Source: Phyto melanocephala
Lineage: Eukaryota > Arthropoda > Insecta > Diptera > Rhinophoridae
Assembly: GCA_941918925.1 (NCBI GenBank)
Contig: OW799235.1
Coordinates: 38,648,701 to 38,712,700, forward strand
Length of the DNA: 64,000 bases
Direction: 5' to 3'
Shown: positions 42,001 to 53,606 of the stretch, piece by piece
How the letters are laid out: every line of letters starts with the position of its first letter
Position numbering within the stretch: position 1 is the stretch's first letter
Notes under the pieces: model-generated
What the model saw: the letters and a program-made list of their open reading frames with translations, nothing else
Database searches by the model: none
Told to the model about the DNA's origin: nothing
Position numbers and translations under genes: made by a program

Positions 42001-44578
42001 AACAAGTAACAGTGCTATAATCTTATATACCCTTCAAAACGTGTAGTCATGCAATAACAATTGTTTGTATCACGTGACTGACTGACTGACTGATTGATTC
42101 ATCATCGCACAGCCCAAACGCAAAGAGCTAGAGAAATGAAATTTGGACAATCGGTTCCTCTTTCAATGTATAGCTCCACTAAGAAGGGATTTTTGGAAAT
42201 TCGTACTTTAAGGGGGTAAAAAAGGGTAAAAACGGGTAAAATCAATAATCTTATATCTGCTAAACTAAAAATGATACGAATTAAATTAAAAAAGTATTGT
42301 AATTTGCACAAAAAATAAGCTGACAGGTGTCTAGTTTTTTTTGGAATTTTCAACCCCTAAGGGGGAAAAACGGGTAAAAACTATAATTTGGTACTTTTTT
42401 GATACCCTATGTAACTTCCAAACGCATAAAGCTAGGAAAAAAATTTAAGCTGTATTAAGTAATCCGCAAAAAAATATTAATAGAAATTTGGCACTTTTTT
42501 CAAATTCATATGTATAAGGGGTAAAAATTGTCCCTTTTTTGTCCTTTTTTTATAAGAAACTTTTCTTATATTATTCAATGGGACAAATTTTGATAATTAT
42601 TATTACCTAATAGAATATGGACAACTTCTAAGGTGAAATTTTTTGAAACTTTTTTGGGGACAAAAAAGGTACCAAAAAGGGGAAAATCCGGAAAATGTAT
42701 GTAATTCCTAATTAGACGGCCAATTATCACAAAATTTTTAATTGGGATTTCACTAGACAGTAAAAATTGAAACACATTCATAACATGGTAGAAAAGGGAA
42801 AAATAGGGAAGAGTTTGGTACTTTTTAGAACATAATTACTTTTATGCAAAAAAGAGTAGATTTACTGACTTAAAATCATGTCTATTAAAATATTTTGTTA
42901 CATAGATATTTGAACATTTTAAACTTGGAATTTGGAACTTGGACCAAAAATGTACTTTTTCGCTTTTCTATGGTATTTTTTGTATTTTCTACGGTTATGA
43001 AGGTAGGATTGTACAATCAAGGACTATTGATTCCAAGTGAGACTAAAAATGTTATGGGTGAGCAAAAAGGTACTTTTTTGAATTTGTATGGTACTTTTTG
43101 TATTTTTTACGTTTATGAAGGTAGGATTGTATAATCAAGGACTATTGATTCCAGGTGAGACTAAAAATGTTATGGGCGACCAAAAAGGTACTTTTTGAAT
43201 TTTTATAGTACTTTTTGTATTTTCAACGTTTGCGAAGCTAAAATTTCGAAAATAGTGACTATTGACACAAGGGAAGACTAAAAATGTTATGGTCGACTAA
43301 AAAGGTACTGTTTTGAATTTTTGCCGTTCTTTTGGTTTTTTCTACGTTTATGAAGGTAGGATTATACAATCAAGGAATATTGATTCCAGGTGAGACTAAA
43401 AATGTTATGGGCGACCAAAAAGGTACTTTTTAGTGAAATAAAGGATTGCTGATTCAATTTAAAAATTAAAATGATATTGGAGACACAAAAAACCTTTTTG
43501 CATTTTTATTGCGCTCTTTGTATTTTTACGTTTGTAGTCATGGATTCTTAAAATTATTGTTTTTTGATCCATGATCTAACTCCTAATATTATCGACGACC
43601 AAAATTACTTTTTCTCTTTTTTTATATTTTGTATACATAGAATTCTGAATGTAGGTAATAGTAAGCCAAGTGGAAGCTTTAGTAAAGGAAAAAATGTTTC
43701 TTTTATTATTTTTAGGGTAATTTTTGCAAATTATGAAACTTAATTTTTGAAACTCAGTAGCATTTATCTTGCTTTTTGTTAGGAAATATATGCCCGATAT
43801 ATTCTTACTCTACTTTTTATTTTTCTAAGTAAATTGAATCAGAGATACAAATTTTCATAAATTGAACCAAAAATATTTAATAATTATAAATAGAACTTGA
43901 GTATTCAATAAATAGTAAGAACTGCGCTAACGAAGTAGCGGGTTAAATGCTAGTCTCATATAAAATACGTACATATGTATATACTGGTTAAAATAAATGT
44001 GACATCGAATCCCAGCTGAGCCAAAAAAATTTTATTTTATTTTATTGAATATATATTATTTATATTTTATTATTTTTTTTTATATATTTTTTTTTTAATT
44101 TTGTTAAAAAAATTTTTTAAATTTTTTTTTAAATTTTTTAAAATTTTTTTTTTAATTTTTTTTATTATTTTTTTTTATTTTTAATATATTTTTTTTTTTA
44201 ATTTTTTGGTATGTTTTTTACATGTATGTATGTATGTATGTTGTTGTTGTAATTGTGTAAAAAAACGAGGTGGTCGTGGTTTTTTGCTCATATCTCAGAA
44301 TGTTATAGGGCGATTGTGCTGAATTTCAATAGCGATTCATTCCTGGATATTTCCAAGAGATTGATACCATATACAGATCTGAGGAACATATAGTTGCTTC
44401 CAAAAGTGATTTCAACCAACACACGGACAGACGGGCAGACGGTCAGGGCTAAATCGACTCATCTATTCGTAAGCTTTCAGAAAATATATACTTTATGGGG
44501 TCGGAAATAAAAATTGTAGAAATTACAAACGGAATGACAGAGCTATATATACCCTTGTGCACCACAGGTGAAGGGTAT
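42001..44578 (+). mobile_element. DINE-1-like element, subfamily B, split by a Helitron (copy N2)
   Basis: It starts AACAAGTAACAGTGC (hairpin lost), breaks at 'tgtatcac' and resumes at 43954 with 'tctcatataaaatacgtac', in the correct order. It ends CACCACAGGTGAAGGGTAT, where a non-LTR element abuts. A long A/T tract lies at 44030-44215. Confidence 0.75.
42071..43953 (+). mobile_element. Non-autonomous Helitron, copy 3
   Basis: It shares the GTGACTGACTGACTG start (the terminal TC is lost) and the tandem units of about 115 bp. The 3' end is clear: hairpin CGCTA-acgaag-TAGCG, eight bases, CTAG, then a host T. The interrupted DINE sequence shows that it entered between A and T. No proteins. Confidence 0.8.
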
Positions 44579-46107
44579 TTTATTTATTTATTTATTTAAT
44601 TTAATCAACATAATAATATTTACAGTTGTCCAACATTTTTAATTTAATTACAAAAATAAAGAAAAATAAAAACAACATTAAACGTATGCATTTGAGTTTA
44701 GAAATCGTATCAGCTTTCCACTTGTTACAGCAACATTATCAGAAAAGTCAATGTGAACATGGAACTTATTTACCTCAGCACAAATTCTTCTAATTGGATC
44801 AAAGTTAATGCAGTTTGATCTATGAAATGGTACATATAACGGTTCATAAAATCTAAGCTGCCTATTAGGAACATTGATGCATATTTTATGTCGAAGATAT
44901 GTAGAATCAATTTTGCCTTGAATTAGATTTATGACAAATGCAATATTGGAAACAATTCTTCGGCTTTGTGACGTTGGGAGCGCAATGAGTAGTAAACGAC
45001 TACGGTATGACGGTAAGTTTGTATTAGGATTCCAACGAAGGTTACGAAGGCAGAACAGCAAAAATTGTTTTTGGACTGATTCAAGTTTTTGAATATAAAC
45101 ATCATATCGGGGATCCCAAATTACTGATCCATATTCCAGTAAAGGTCTTACCAATGACGTGAATAAATTTTTTGTTACATAAGGATCATTAAATTCCTTA
45201 GCCCAACGCTTTATGAAACTTAATACCCCATAAGCTTTATTTACTGACATTATTACATGTGAGTTGAAATTAATTTTTACATCAAACAGAATTCCAAGAT
45301 CCAGAAACGAATTAACAACATTCAAATTAGAGCCATTTAGAGAGTAAACATTTGAATATCTGCAGAAAGTCATAGATTTGCATTTTGTTAAATTCAATTC
45401 CATAAGATTTACCGTACACCAATTAAAAAAATTATTTAAATCAGCTTGGAGATAAAAACTGTCGTCAACAGTTCTAATCCATGAATAAAGTTTAACATCA
45501 TCAGCAAACATTAAAATATTGCTGTATTGAATAGCCTTTGGAAGATCATTTATAAGCATTAAAAATAAGATGGGGCCGAGGTGACTTCCCTGAGGAACTC
45601 CGGAAGTTACTTCAATATGTTTTGATATACAATCATTATAAAAAACACATTGTCTCCGATCCTTTAAATAAGAACTAATCCATTTTAAAAGGTTAACCGG
45701 AAACCCTAATTTTTTCAGCTTCACTAACAATAAATCATGGTTAACCTTATCGAAGGCTTTACTGAAATCAGTATAGACTACATCAGTTTGGTTACCATTA
45801 CAAAATCCTTTATTGATGAAGGACGTCAGTTCCATTAGGTTTGTGGATGTAGATCTACCTTTACAAAAACCATGTTGTGCTGGAGAAAGAATTTTTGATA
45901 TTTGGGTAGTTAGGATGTCCGTTAATATTTTCTCAAACAGTTTAGGAATGGAGTTAAGTTTAGCTATTGCTCTTTAATTAGTAACATCACTACGGCTACC
46001 AGATTTATGAAGGGGGATGATAAATGAATCTTTCCAACATTTAGGAAATATACCAAATTTCAAAGAACTGTTAAATAGATGAGTGATAGGAGTGATAGTA
46101 TAATTAA
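44579..46107 (-). mobile_element. Non-LTR retrotransposon, 5'-truncated, minus strand
   Basis: The 3' tail is (TAAA)n, seen as TTTA repeats from 44579, directly at the end of DINE copy N2. It contains the reverse transcriptase and C-terminal region only; the endonuclease and ORF1 are lost. It meets a second, unrelated non-LTR fragment head to head at about 46107. Confidence 0.75.
44678..46107 (-). pseudogene. Non-LTR reverse transcriptase (jockey/I-like), one stop codon
   Basis: It reads from the truncated 5' edge (FNYTITPITHLFNSSLK) to the stop at 44678. It includes KLFEKIL, QHGFCKGRSTSTNL, VVYTDFSKAFDKVNH, SGVPQGSHLGPILF and the catalytic box FADDVKLY, then the thumb and a C-terminal tail. 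One TAA replaces the tyrosine-type position in the TN*RAIAKL segment. Downstream of that stop the frame is open for over 400 codons. In life this enzyme copies element RNA at nicked chromosomal DNA. It lacks the upstream endonuclease, so this copy is dead. Clade placement (jockey, I or a relative) is not settled by eye. Confidence 0.85.
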
Positions 46108-48088
46108 AAAAAGTTGAAAGAAGTATTTAAAGCTGCCAGAAAAAAAGTGAATATGAGCATTAGAATTGCAAAAACTGAGTATTATTTAAGATGTTTTGGC
46201 TCTGAAGCTGGTTCCAAGCAAACATGGAAATACATTCGGGAAATTGGTATTGGTAGTACACAAAATGTTCTTAATGACCAAGTAGATGTTGAAGAGCTAA
46301 ATAGTATCTTCATGAATATACCTTTTGTAGCGGCAGACGAAAGTTTTTATAATTTTCCCAATTTAGAGTTAAACGATTTTGAAATTGGTCATAATGTCTT
46401 TAAATTCTCTTGCGTGAGTCATTCTGAAGTTTATTCATGTTTTAAATTAATTAAGTTAAATGCAGTGGGCTGTGACAGTATGTACCCAAAATTCATTCAG
46501 ATATATAACACATTTATTTAACACCATAATAATGACCAGTACTTTTCCGAACAGATGGAAATGTGCAAGGGTAGTTCCTATACCGAAAACAAATTCAGAA
46601 TTTAGGCCAATAGCTATCTTGTGTTATTTGTCTAAGGTGCTAGAAAAAATTCTACAAATTCAAATTTCGGGACATATCAAAGAAAAAAAATTATTGTCTG
46701 AAAATCAATCAGGTTTTCGCTCTAACCATAGCTGTGTATCTGCCTTATTGGATGTCTCTGAAAATATACGACGTGAACTGGATGAAGGAAAATTAAATTT
46801 ATTAATTCTTCTTGCCCACTCAAAAGCCTTCGACACTGTTGACCACGGAACACTTTGCAACAAGCTTCGGCACTTCTTTAATTTCTCTAACAATTCAACA
46901 CGTCTTTTGTCTTCATATCTTTGGAATCGTTTGCAATTTTTATCTTAAAATAACTTTCAACCATCTTTAAAACCTTTAACAAGAGGTGTGCCACAAGGGT
47001 CCATTCTGGGACCACTACTTTTTTCAATTTATGCCAATGATTTGCCAAAACAGCTTTTGCATTGAAAAGTTCACATGTATGCAGATGATGTACAGTTATA
47101 TTTGAGCAGTCCAGTACGATCTATTGATGAAAGTATTGTTAGGGTTAATGATGATTAGGATAGAATTTTTCGTTGGGAAACCGCGAATTGAATTAGTTTA
47201 AACCCCCATAAATCAAAGTGCGTAATAATTCGAAAGAAAACGATCGATTCTGTTATCGATGTTAACATTCTAATAAATGGGGAAGGGATCAACATCGTTA
47301 ATGTTGCAAAAAACCTTGGAATAGTGTTAAATAATACACTTACTTGGACAAACCATGTTAATACACTCGTAGGCCAAATTTACATTAAGCTAAGGTGCCT
47401 TTGGCCGACACAATATTTTACTTCCTTAGGGATAAGGAAACTTCTTGCAAAATCCTATCTTCTTCCAGGTTTAATTTACGGCTGTGAGCTTTTTGCAAGC
47501 TGCGACTCAATTAGAAAAAGGAAATTAAACGTTTTATATAATAACATAATTAGATATGTGTATGGTTTGAGAAGATATGACCATGCTTCTAATTTTTTCG
47601 CTAAACTTTACGGTGTTTCCTTTGATAATCTTCTTAACATAAGTGGTCTATTATTTTTGCATAAGATTATTTATTCAGAAGCTCCTCAATATCTTATAGA
47701 CAAGATTAAGCTTGCCAGATCACTTAGAGGAAAAAAGATTATAATTCCTTTACACCGTCTTCTTGTATCTGAATGACACTTCTTTATACACGCGGCGCGT
47801 CTTTGGAATATTCTTCCCCAAACTCAATAGCAACGCAAATAGCTTTAAACATTTTTTATTTGATTTTTTTTTTGCACAACAGTAAATTGTTATTAATTGT
47901 AATGTATTTGTTATAGTATAATATTTTTTTTATATTTTTAATAGTTAATATAGCCAAGTGTATGTAATTGTATTAATGTGTAATCCCTTAATTTAATTTA
48001 TAAAAACTACTTTCCTATACTTTAAATATAAGACTAAATCTTGTTGTATAGTAATTGACAAATAAAAGAAATAAAATAAATAAAAAGG
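46108..48088 (+). mobile_element. Second non-LTR retrotransposon, 5'-truncated, plus strand
   Basis: It starts within the linker before reverse transcriptase and runs through the polymerase, a C-terminal region and a 3' UTR to an A-rich tail (AATAAAATAAATAAA near 48080). Its protein differs from the minus-strand neighbour, so the pair is not one inverted element. Confidence 0.7.
46114..47776 (+). pseudogene. Non-LTR reverse transcriptase, frameshifted
   Basis: The segment 46114-46510 (FKAARKKVNMSIRIAKTEYY) precedes the polymerase. A frameshift near 46500 moves to the frame with [62 protein letters not shown] and YADDVQLYL. In-frame stops occur at 46946 and at three later points (about 47063, 47156 and 47190). 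The last open block, 47324-47776, holds the NTLTWTNHV and PGLIYGCELF segments typical of the C-terminal region. The lesions make it non-functional. Clade: jockey/CR1-like, uncertain. Confidence 0.85.
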
Positions 48089-48124
48089 TTAAAAAAAAGA
48101 TTAAAAAAAAAATCAAAAAAAAAA

Positions 48125-48509
48125 TTATATTATGAACCCCAGCTGAGCCCAAAAAAAAATTATTTTATTTCTTATTTTATATATTATTTATTATTATTAT
48201 TTTATATATTATTTATTATTATTTTTTTTTTAATATTTTTTTAGTTTTTTTTGTAGATTTTTTTTTAAATTTTTTTTTAAATTAATTTACAATTTTTTTT
48301 TTAATATTTTTTTTTTTTTTTGATTTTTATATCTTTTTTATTTATTTTTGTTTATTTTTAATTTTTTTTTTTATATTTTTTTAACATACATATATGTATG
48401 TTTTTTATATGTATGTACGTATTTCATATGAGATGAATGGTGATAGAAGCTATTGTTATTGCGTGACTTCACGTTGTAATGGGTATATAGGATTCGGCAC
48501 GGCCGAATT
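48125..48509 (-). mobile_element. DINE-1-like fragment (copy O)
   Basis: Subfamily B 5' half on the minus strand, with 'cccagctgagcc', a long A/T tract, then GGGTATATAGGATTCGGCAC..GGCCGAAT. The last 20 bases of the 5' end are missing. Confidence 0.65.
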
Positions 48510-49011
48510 GTTTGTTGTGTTTTATTGTGCCTCAGTTGAAAGGTATTAGTATTCAGTGGGATTGACAGCGTAATAAATACAATTATTGTATTATAATACA
48601 ACTTATTGAGAGAAACATTTAATAAACGAATAATTAAAAAGAGCCTATTATTATTTTTTATGTAGATATGTAAATTCCTAGGTCTTTGCATATAAACCAG
48701 AAACTGTCAAACACTTAGGAGCGAATATTCGACGCTTTATTGTCGAAGTATACTCTGATTTACTGCAAAGAAATGTGTGTCAAGTTAATTGTTTAACACC
48801 GAAACCAAAATCTCATTTTCCATCCCTGCTTTAATAAATGAAATCAAGGCGAGGTTAAAAAAATTTTGGCAAAATGCTTATCCATCAGCTGGGCTAGCAA
48901 TTTCACCTGTATGAATTCGCCATGTCCGTCACTTGTTTATAAATTTCTTTAGGCTAAAGAGTCTACCTGCATTTATTGAACATGTTGGTTTTCGCGTGTT
49001 TTATTTCTATC
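48510..49011. other. Possible transposase scrap, otherwise unassigned
   Basis: Plus-strand codons from about 48699 read VKHLGANIRRFIVEVYSDLL, which is reminiscent of the C-terminal part of mariner-type transposases. Stops and frameshifts prevent a firm call. Confidence 0.3.
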
Positions 49012-49254
49012 CTAATTTATGATACCGTTGAGAGAGTAAAGAAAACCAAAGTGACAGGCTGGGTGCCTTATGGGTCTGTGCTTACATCTCTACCGTAGAA
49101 TACAAAATCTTTCGGATAACGTTAAAATTGTAAGTTTTGTGGCTGATATTGTTGTAGGCAGAGATGGTTGTAATACTAGCAGTCAGGAGGAGCGCTTTAG
49201 CGAAAGTTGTTTGGCGTACACTGGCTTGTGTATCGAGATTGTTTTACCAGGTTA
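49012..49254 (+). pseudogene. R1-like reverse transcriptase scrap
   Basis: LIYDTVERVKKTKVTGWVPY then GSVL resembles the segment before and at the GVPQGS motif of R1-clade polymerases. After a frameshift comes LSDNVKIVSFVADIVV, where FADD would be expected. The catalytic box is degraded and only about 80 residues remain. Confidence 0.5.
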
Positions 49255-49731
49255 AAGGTCACATTGTGTACAGGTATTCAGAACTAGTGACATGGAACTA
49301 AATCTAAAAAATATCGAAGTAGATATCGATTTAGTTCGCCCAACATTTATCACACAGCAAAATTTGAAAAACGTTTTTTTTAGATTTTATTAAAGATTTT
49401 TATTAATGCCAAGCTTTTTCTGGTGTATTTACAATAATTTGAAGTTTGATATTTTAAAAAAATAATTTTACAAAATAAATGTATACTTTTTGTTGTTATT
49501 TCATGCTTATGTCTTCTTTTATTTTTTTCTCTATTATTTCATTAAATTAAAAATTTATTAAGTTTTTATATATTTTAACATTTTAATATTTTTATATATT
49601 TTAACACAATAAAATTAACAATATCAAAATGTTTTTTTTTTAATTTTTCTCATTCTAAATTTTATTTTGTTTTTCAATTTATAAACTTAAATTTGAAAAG
49701 GGAAAATAATGTTGTAAATTGTCTTAAGTGG
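49255..49731. other. No gene seen
   Basis: Very AT-rich; no motif recognised. Confidence 0.4.
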
Positions 49732-49853
49732 GTTCGTTCGTTTATTAAAAGTTTTAACTCTTTTTTACTGGATTGTATACGTTTTATATGGAAATTTATG
49801 TAAACGAACGCAATCTAGTAAAAAAGTCAATACTTTTGAGTAAACAAACGAAC
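49732..49853. mobile_element. Fold-back MITE, 122 bp
   Basis: Arms of about 50 bases begin GTTCGTTCGTTTATTAAAAG with a near reverse complement at the right (..TAAACAAACGAAC). No coding content; the flanking duplication is not clear. Confidence 0.65.
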
Positions 49854-50439
49854 ATAGTACATTTTTAGTAAATTTTGCAACACACGCATACACATACTTA
49901 ACAATTTAAACAAATATTGAAATGGTTTTGTTTGTTATTTTTTATGTAAAAATTAAATATGCATATTTTTTAAAATTGAAAAAAATTTAAATCAAAATAT
50001 TTCAAGTGCGTGTTAATGCCGAATTTTTAAGGCATGTGGGTATGTACGTATTAATATTTACAGCATACTTATAAACAGATATTTTATTTCTTATTTTTAT
50101 GTTTTTTTTTTATGTAGAAAATAAGAATGAAAGTAAGTGTGCTTGTAATATAGTAGATATTTGTTTTCAATTTTATTATGTATTTAAGTAGTTATATTTT
50201 TAAAGAATTCACTTCATCAATAGCATTTTGCTCATGTTTTCTTCACTCAATTTTCTTTATTTCCGTTTTCTCTTTTAAAAATATCTGCCATATATTATTT
50301 TTATTTTTTTCTGAAATTCAAATGTATTTACATATACATACATACTTATATGGATGTGTATATTTATGAGTTCATTCTTGCATCATAATAATTTATGTAT
50401 GTATGCAGATAAGTTGTCAGTGTGTGTTCATGTTTACTT
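49854..50439. other. No gene seen
   Basis: AT-rich with short CATA/TATG runs near 50330-50410. Confidence 0.4.
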
Positions 50440-50953
50440 CCCTGAAGGAAACCTGGGGGCAAGTGTCTTCAAGTCACCAGTTTTGACGACTATTGTGGTG
50501 ACTTCTCGGCGACATTGTCAACATAGTGTCTACATTTTTTTTTCATTTTCTTTGATAAAAAAAATGTATACACAATAAATAAGAGTTCTTATTAAATGAA
50601 ATGTACCTAATTTACTTTTAATATTTGATATTTAATGAATTCCTTAATTTTTTTTATTAAAACATCATATTTTAACATAAGTTTCATTAACGACGTCTAT
50701 TTCAGAAAAGTATCAAAAGTGTAGACTAGAATTACTCAAATGCACTATTGAATCTCTGGTGACAATGTCTACATATGGTCATTAAAGAACTACCTATTCA
50801 GTAGTACCAGTGTCAGTAGTAGATTTCCAATGACACGCACATGGTAAATGTCTATAGTAAAAAAGCATTGTCGGGGGTATAATAAGTCAGTAGTACTGGT
50901 GACAGTGTCTATAGTGAATCAGTACTGATTCACTAGTGACATTTCCTACAGGG
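50440..50953. mobile_element. MITE with CCCTGaAGGAAA ends
   Basis: The ends are CCCTGAAGGAAA and, in reverse, CCCTGTAGGAAA. Many GTGTCTA/TAGACAC and CAGTAGTA words lie inside. A local palindrome, GTGAATCAGTACTGATTCAC, lies near 50916-50936. No frame and no clear target duplication. Confidence 0.5.
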
Positions 50954-52345
50954 TTGTGTAATTGTTTCTGTTCCTGTTGTTATATTAGGTATGTTCGTAT
51001 GTATGTATGTTTATACGTTAATATATAACATAAGCACTGTGCTCCAAGTTCTTATTTGTATTATTACTCATATTATTTCAATTTAGATTATATATGTATG
51101 CATTTGTAAATGTACTTATGTATGTGTGTATATATAAGTTAATTTAATATAATTTTTTCTCCTATCTCTCCGTTCTCTAGTATTTGTATGATGATTGTAA
51201 AGCTTTTATAAGTATGAGTAAATATTGTAGATTATAAACTTAAATACTTTTAAGAGTTGCTTTTTCATTAAATACACTTATCGAGGGTAATTGGTACAAT
51301 GGTGTTATCAAAATCAGACATTTGCAAATTATATTAACAACACATAAAATTTACAGAAACGAAAATATGTATGTATGTTAATTGATTCGTTTTCAATAAT
51401 TATATATGAATGTATATATTTATATTTATTATTTCAATAGAAAAGGCACAAATTTACATAATTTATTTTAGGGAAAAAACTTATTAAAAAATTTTTCGTT
51501 GTGATTTTTTAGATTTATTAAATTTGATATTCGAGGATTGCTGTTGTTATGTGTGTTTGTTTTATAAATCAATTAAACCTTTTTTTGTTTAATTACTAAG
51601 AATATTTTTGTTTTTATTTAATGTATGCTTAGAAAATTTTCAATTTATATACATACTTATGTATATGTATACACAATAAGAGTTCTACTATTTGGGATCT
51701 GTGACTTTAGCACAGTGAAACAAGTCAACCGGCTCAGAGCGTACCGCACGCCGTTTTTTCTGCTTTAACGGCTCAATAAAGCCGCCGTTTTGAGCAGCTT
51801 CAGTATACTTAAGAAGAAATTTAGTGCGTAAGAACCAGTTAAAATGGAGCGAAGTGTCGCTGTGACACTGCTTGCATTCTCTATTGGTGTGCTTCCTTAA
51901 ATCTTTTTACGTTTACAAGAAGAGATGTTGTTGCTGCAACTAAGCGACTTTTTGACATTCAATTTACTAATTCTTTTTATCCCTTCATTAGTAAAAAGTG
52001 TTGCCATATGAAAACGAATTGATTTTTAAAATGTAATAAAACATCAACCTGGCAACACCGGTCATACAAAATATGACAAGAATACAAGAGAACGAAAGAT
52101 TAAATAAGAGAAATGTTAAATTTGTCCTTTAAATTCGCATTACGTGGGACACCTATTACTCCGTACTCAGCACCACACTCTTTACCAGTAATCTCGTGAC
52201 GCAGTGACATGTCCTTTCATGTAAACTGGCTCTAACAAATATGAAAAATTTAGTATTTTATTACCGCTTTTGTATTGTTATAGCCTCCGCATAAAAACTG
52301 CTCAGCCACCGCCGAATATTTTGCCTTTGCTTGTTTCACTGCTTT
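50954..52345. other. No gene; microsatellites
   Basis: GTAT/CATA repeats lie near 51000, 51110 and 51365. The 51700-52250 part is slightly less AT-rich but has no supported frame. Confidence 0.35.
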
Positions 52346-52785
52346 GTGCTATAAGTCCACCGACCATCGACTACAAGATGTCAAAAATAGAATACATGCG
52401 TGCTTATGAGAATAATTCTTTTAGCCGCTACACGACTACCGACTACACGTCTACTTTTGTAGCCCGTAGCCAACTTAGGCTAATTTCTATTTTTCTTGGC
52501 TACAAAAAACAGATTAGTGCTGCCAATACAATAAATGCATGAAATGGTGGTTTTAAAAACGCAATACATTAAATATCGCTATTAAAAACGCGAAAAACTA
52601 TTATAGTGGCACCATTGGTTAACTTTAATACATATGTCAAAACAGATGTTTATTTTTTGTAGTTAGTGGTCGGTAGTCGTTAAAAGAATTAAGTAGCTGG
52701 CGACTTGGCTATTTTTGTAGCCAGCTACTTTTGTAGTCGGTAGTCGATGGTCGGTAGCCTTTGATTGTGTTTATAGCTTTAGCAC
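52346..52785. mobile_element. MITE with GACTAC/GTAGTC motif clusters
   Basis: Terminal inverted parts GTGCTATAAG and CTTTAGCAC, with ACCGACCATCGACTAC repeated in reverse at the right. It shares its core ('gccaacttaggcta', 'tgtcaaaaata') with the element at 10667, but the recurrent CAGC-type words there are replaced here by GACTAC-type words. No proteins. Confidence 0.65.
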
Positions 52786-53077
52786 TTAATTATAACAAAA
52801 AGAACGAAATTCTTTTTTGATTACCATTCGGATGTAGGCATTTTTAATGACGAAAAAATATTTTTTAGTCTTTTAGTTTCAACATATTAAACGTAGTAAA
52901 TTTACACAAAGTTATATAAAAAATGTTTTCAATATGCTATTAGTGTACTTTGTATGCTTATATTCAGCTTATAATATGTTTTCCAAAAACTTAAATAACA
53001 TTTAAATGTGGTGTAAATTGTAACATTTAAATTATGTTAATTTATAAATAAACAAAATTAACTGAGTGGATTAAGTA
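52786..53077. other. No gene seen
   Basis: AT-rich, with no recognised motif. Confidence 0.4.
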
Positions 53078-53604
53078 CAGTGAACTCGCAGAAACGTGAA
53101 CATCGTGAATAAAGATGCAATTTCGATATGCGTTAATAATATGTTTCGGGTCCTGGAAAACGAAAACACTGCATACTTCGGAGCTTCCAAAAATGGAAAA
53201 ATTACTGTACAAATGGTTTACCCTACTTCGAAATAAAAACCTATCGGTTAGAGGCATTATGATTAAAAGAAAGCTATTGAAATGCATAATGAAATTAAGG
53301 AAAAGAACCATGCTAAACCTTTATTTTGGATGAATTCAATAAATAATTTAGAAATAAGTATCTTGAAATCCCTTTTGCAAACCATAGCATCTGTGTAGTA
53401 CATTAAAATATGGCAGAAGCTTACAAAAAGTTGAATCGAAACATGTCTCATAGGTGAAAATAACGTACATACTTTATTTTAAATTAAATAAAAGATAAAA
53501 GAGACTCAAATATGTTATAGAAAAAATGCAATCTTAAACGTGAACAAAATCGAAAACGTGAACACCCTTGGTAAAAATTAGTTCACGTTTCTGCGACTGT
53601 ACTG
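53078..53604 (+). mobile_element. Pogo-like miniature element with transposase remnant
   Basis: TA-flanked (53076-53077, 53605-53606). The ends are CAGTGAACTCGCAGAAACG and, in reverse, CAGTACAGTCGCAGAAACG. AACGTGAACA is repeated inside. A 72-codon frame at 53115-53333 contains PKMEKLLYKWFTLLRNKN then SVRGIMIKRK, the second half of a CENP-B/Tc5-type DNA-binding domain found in pogo transposases. The catalytic domain is deleted. Confidence 0.75.
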
Positions 53605-53606
53605 TA

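Noticed and set aside
44579..48088. Single non-LTR element with twin-primed 5' inversion
   Set aside because: Both arms contain polymerase motifs, but with clearly different sequences.
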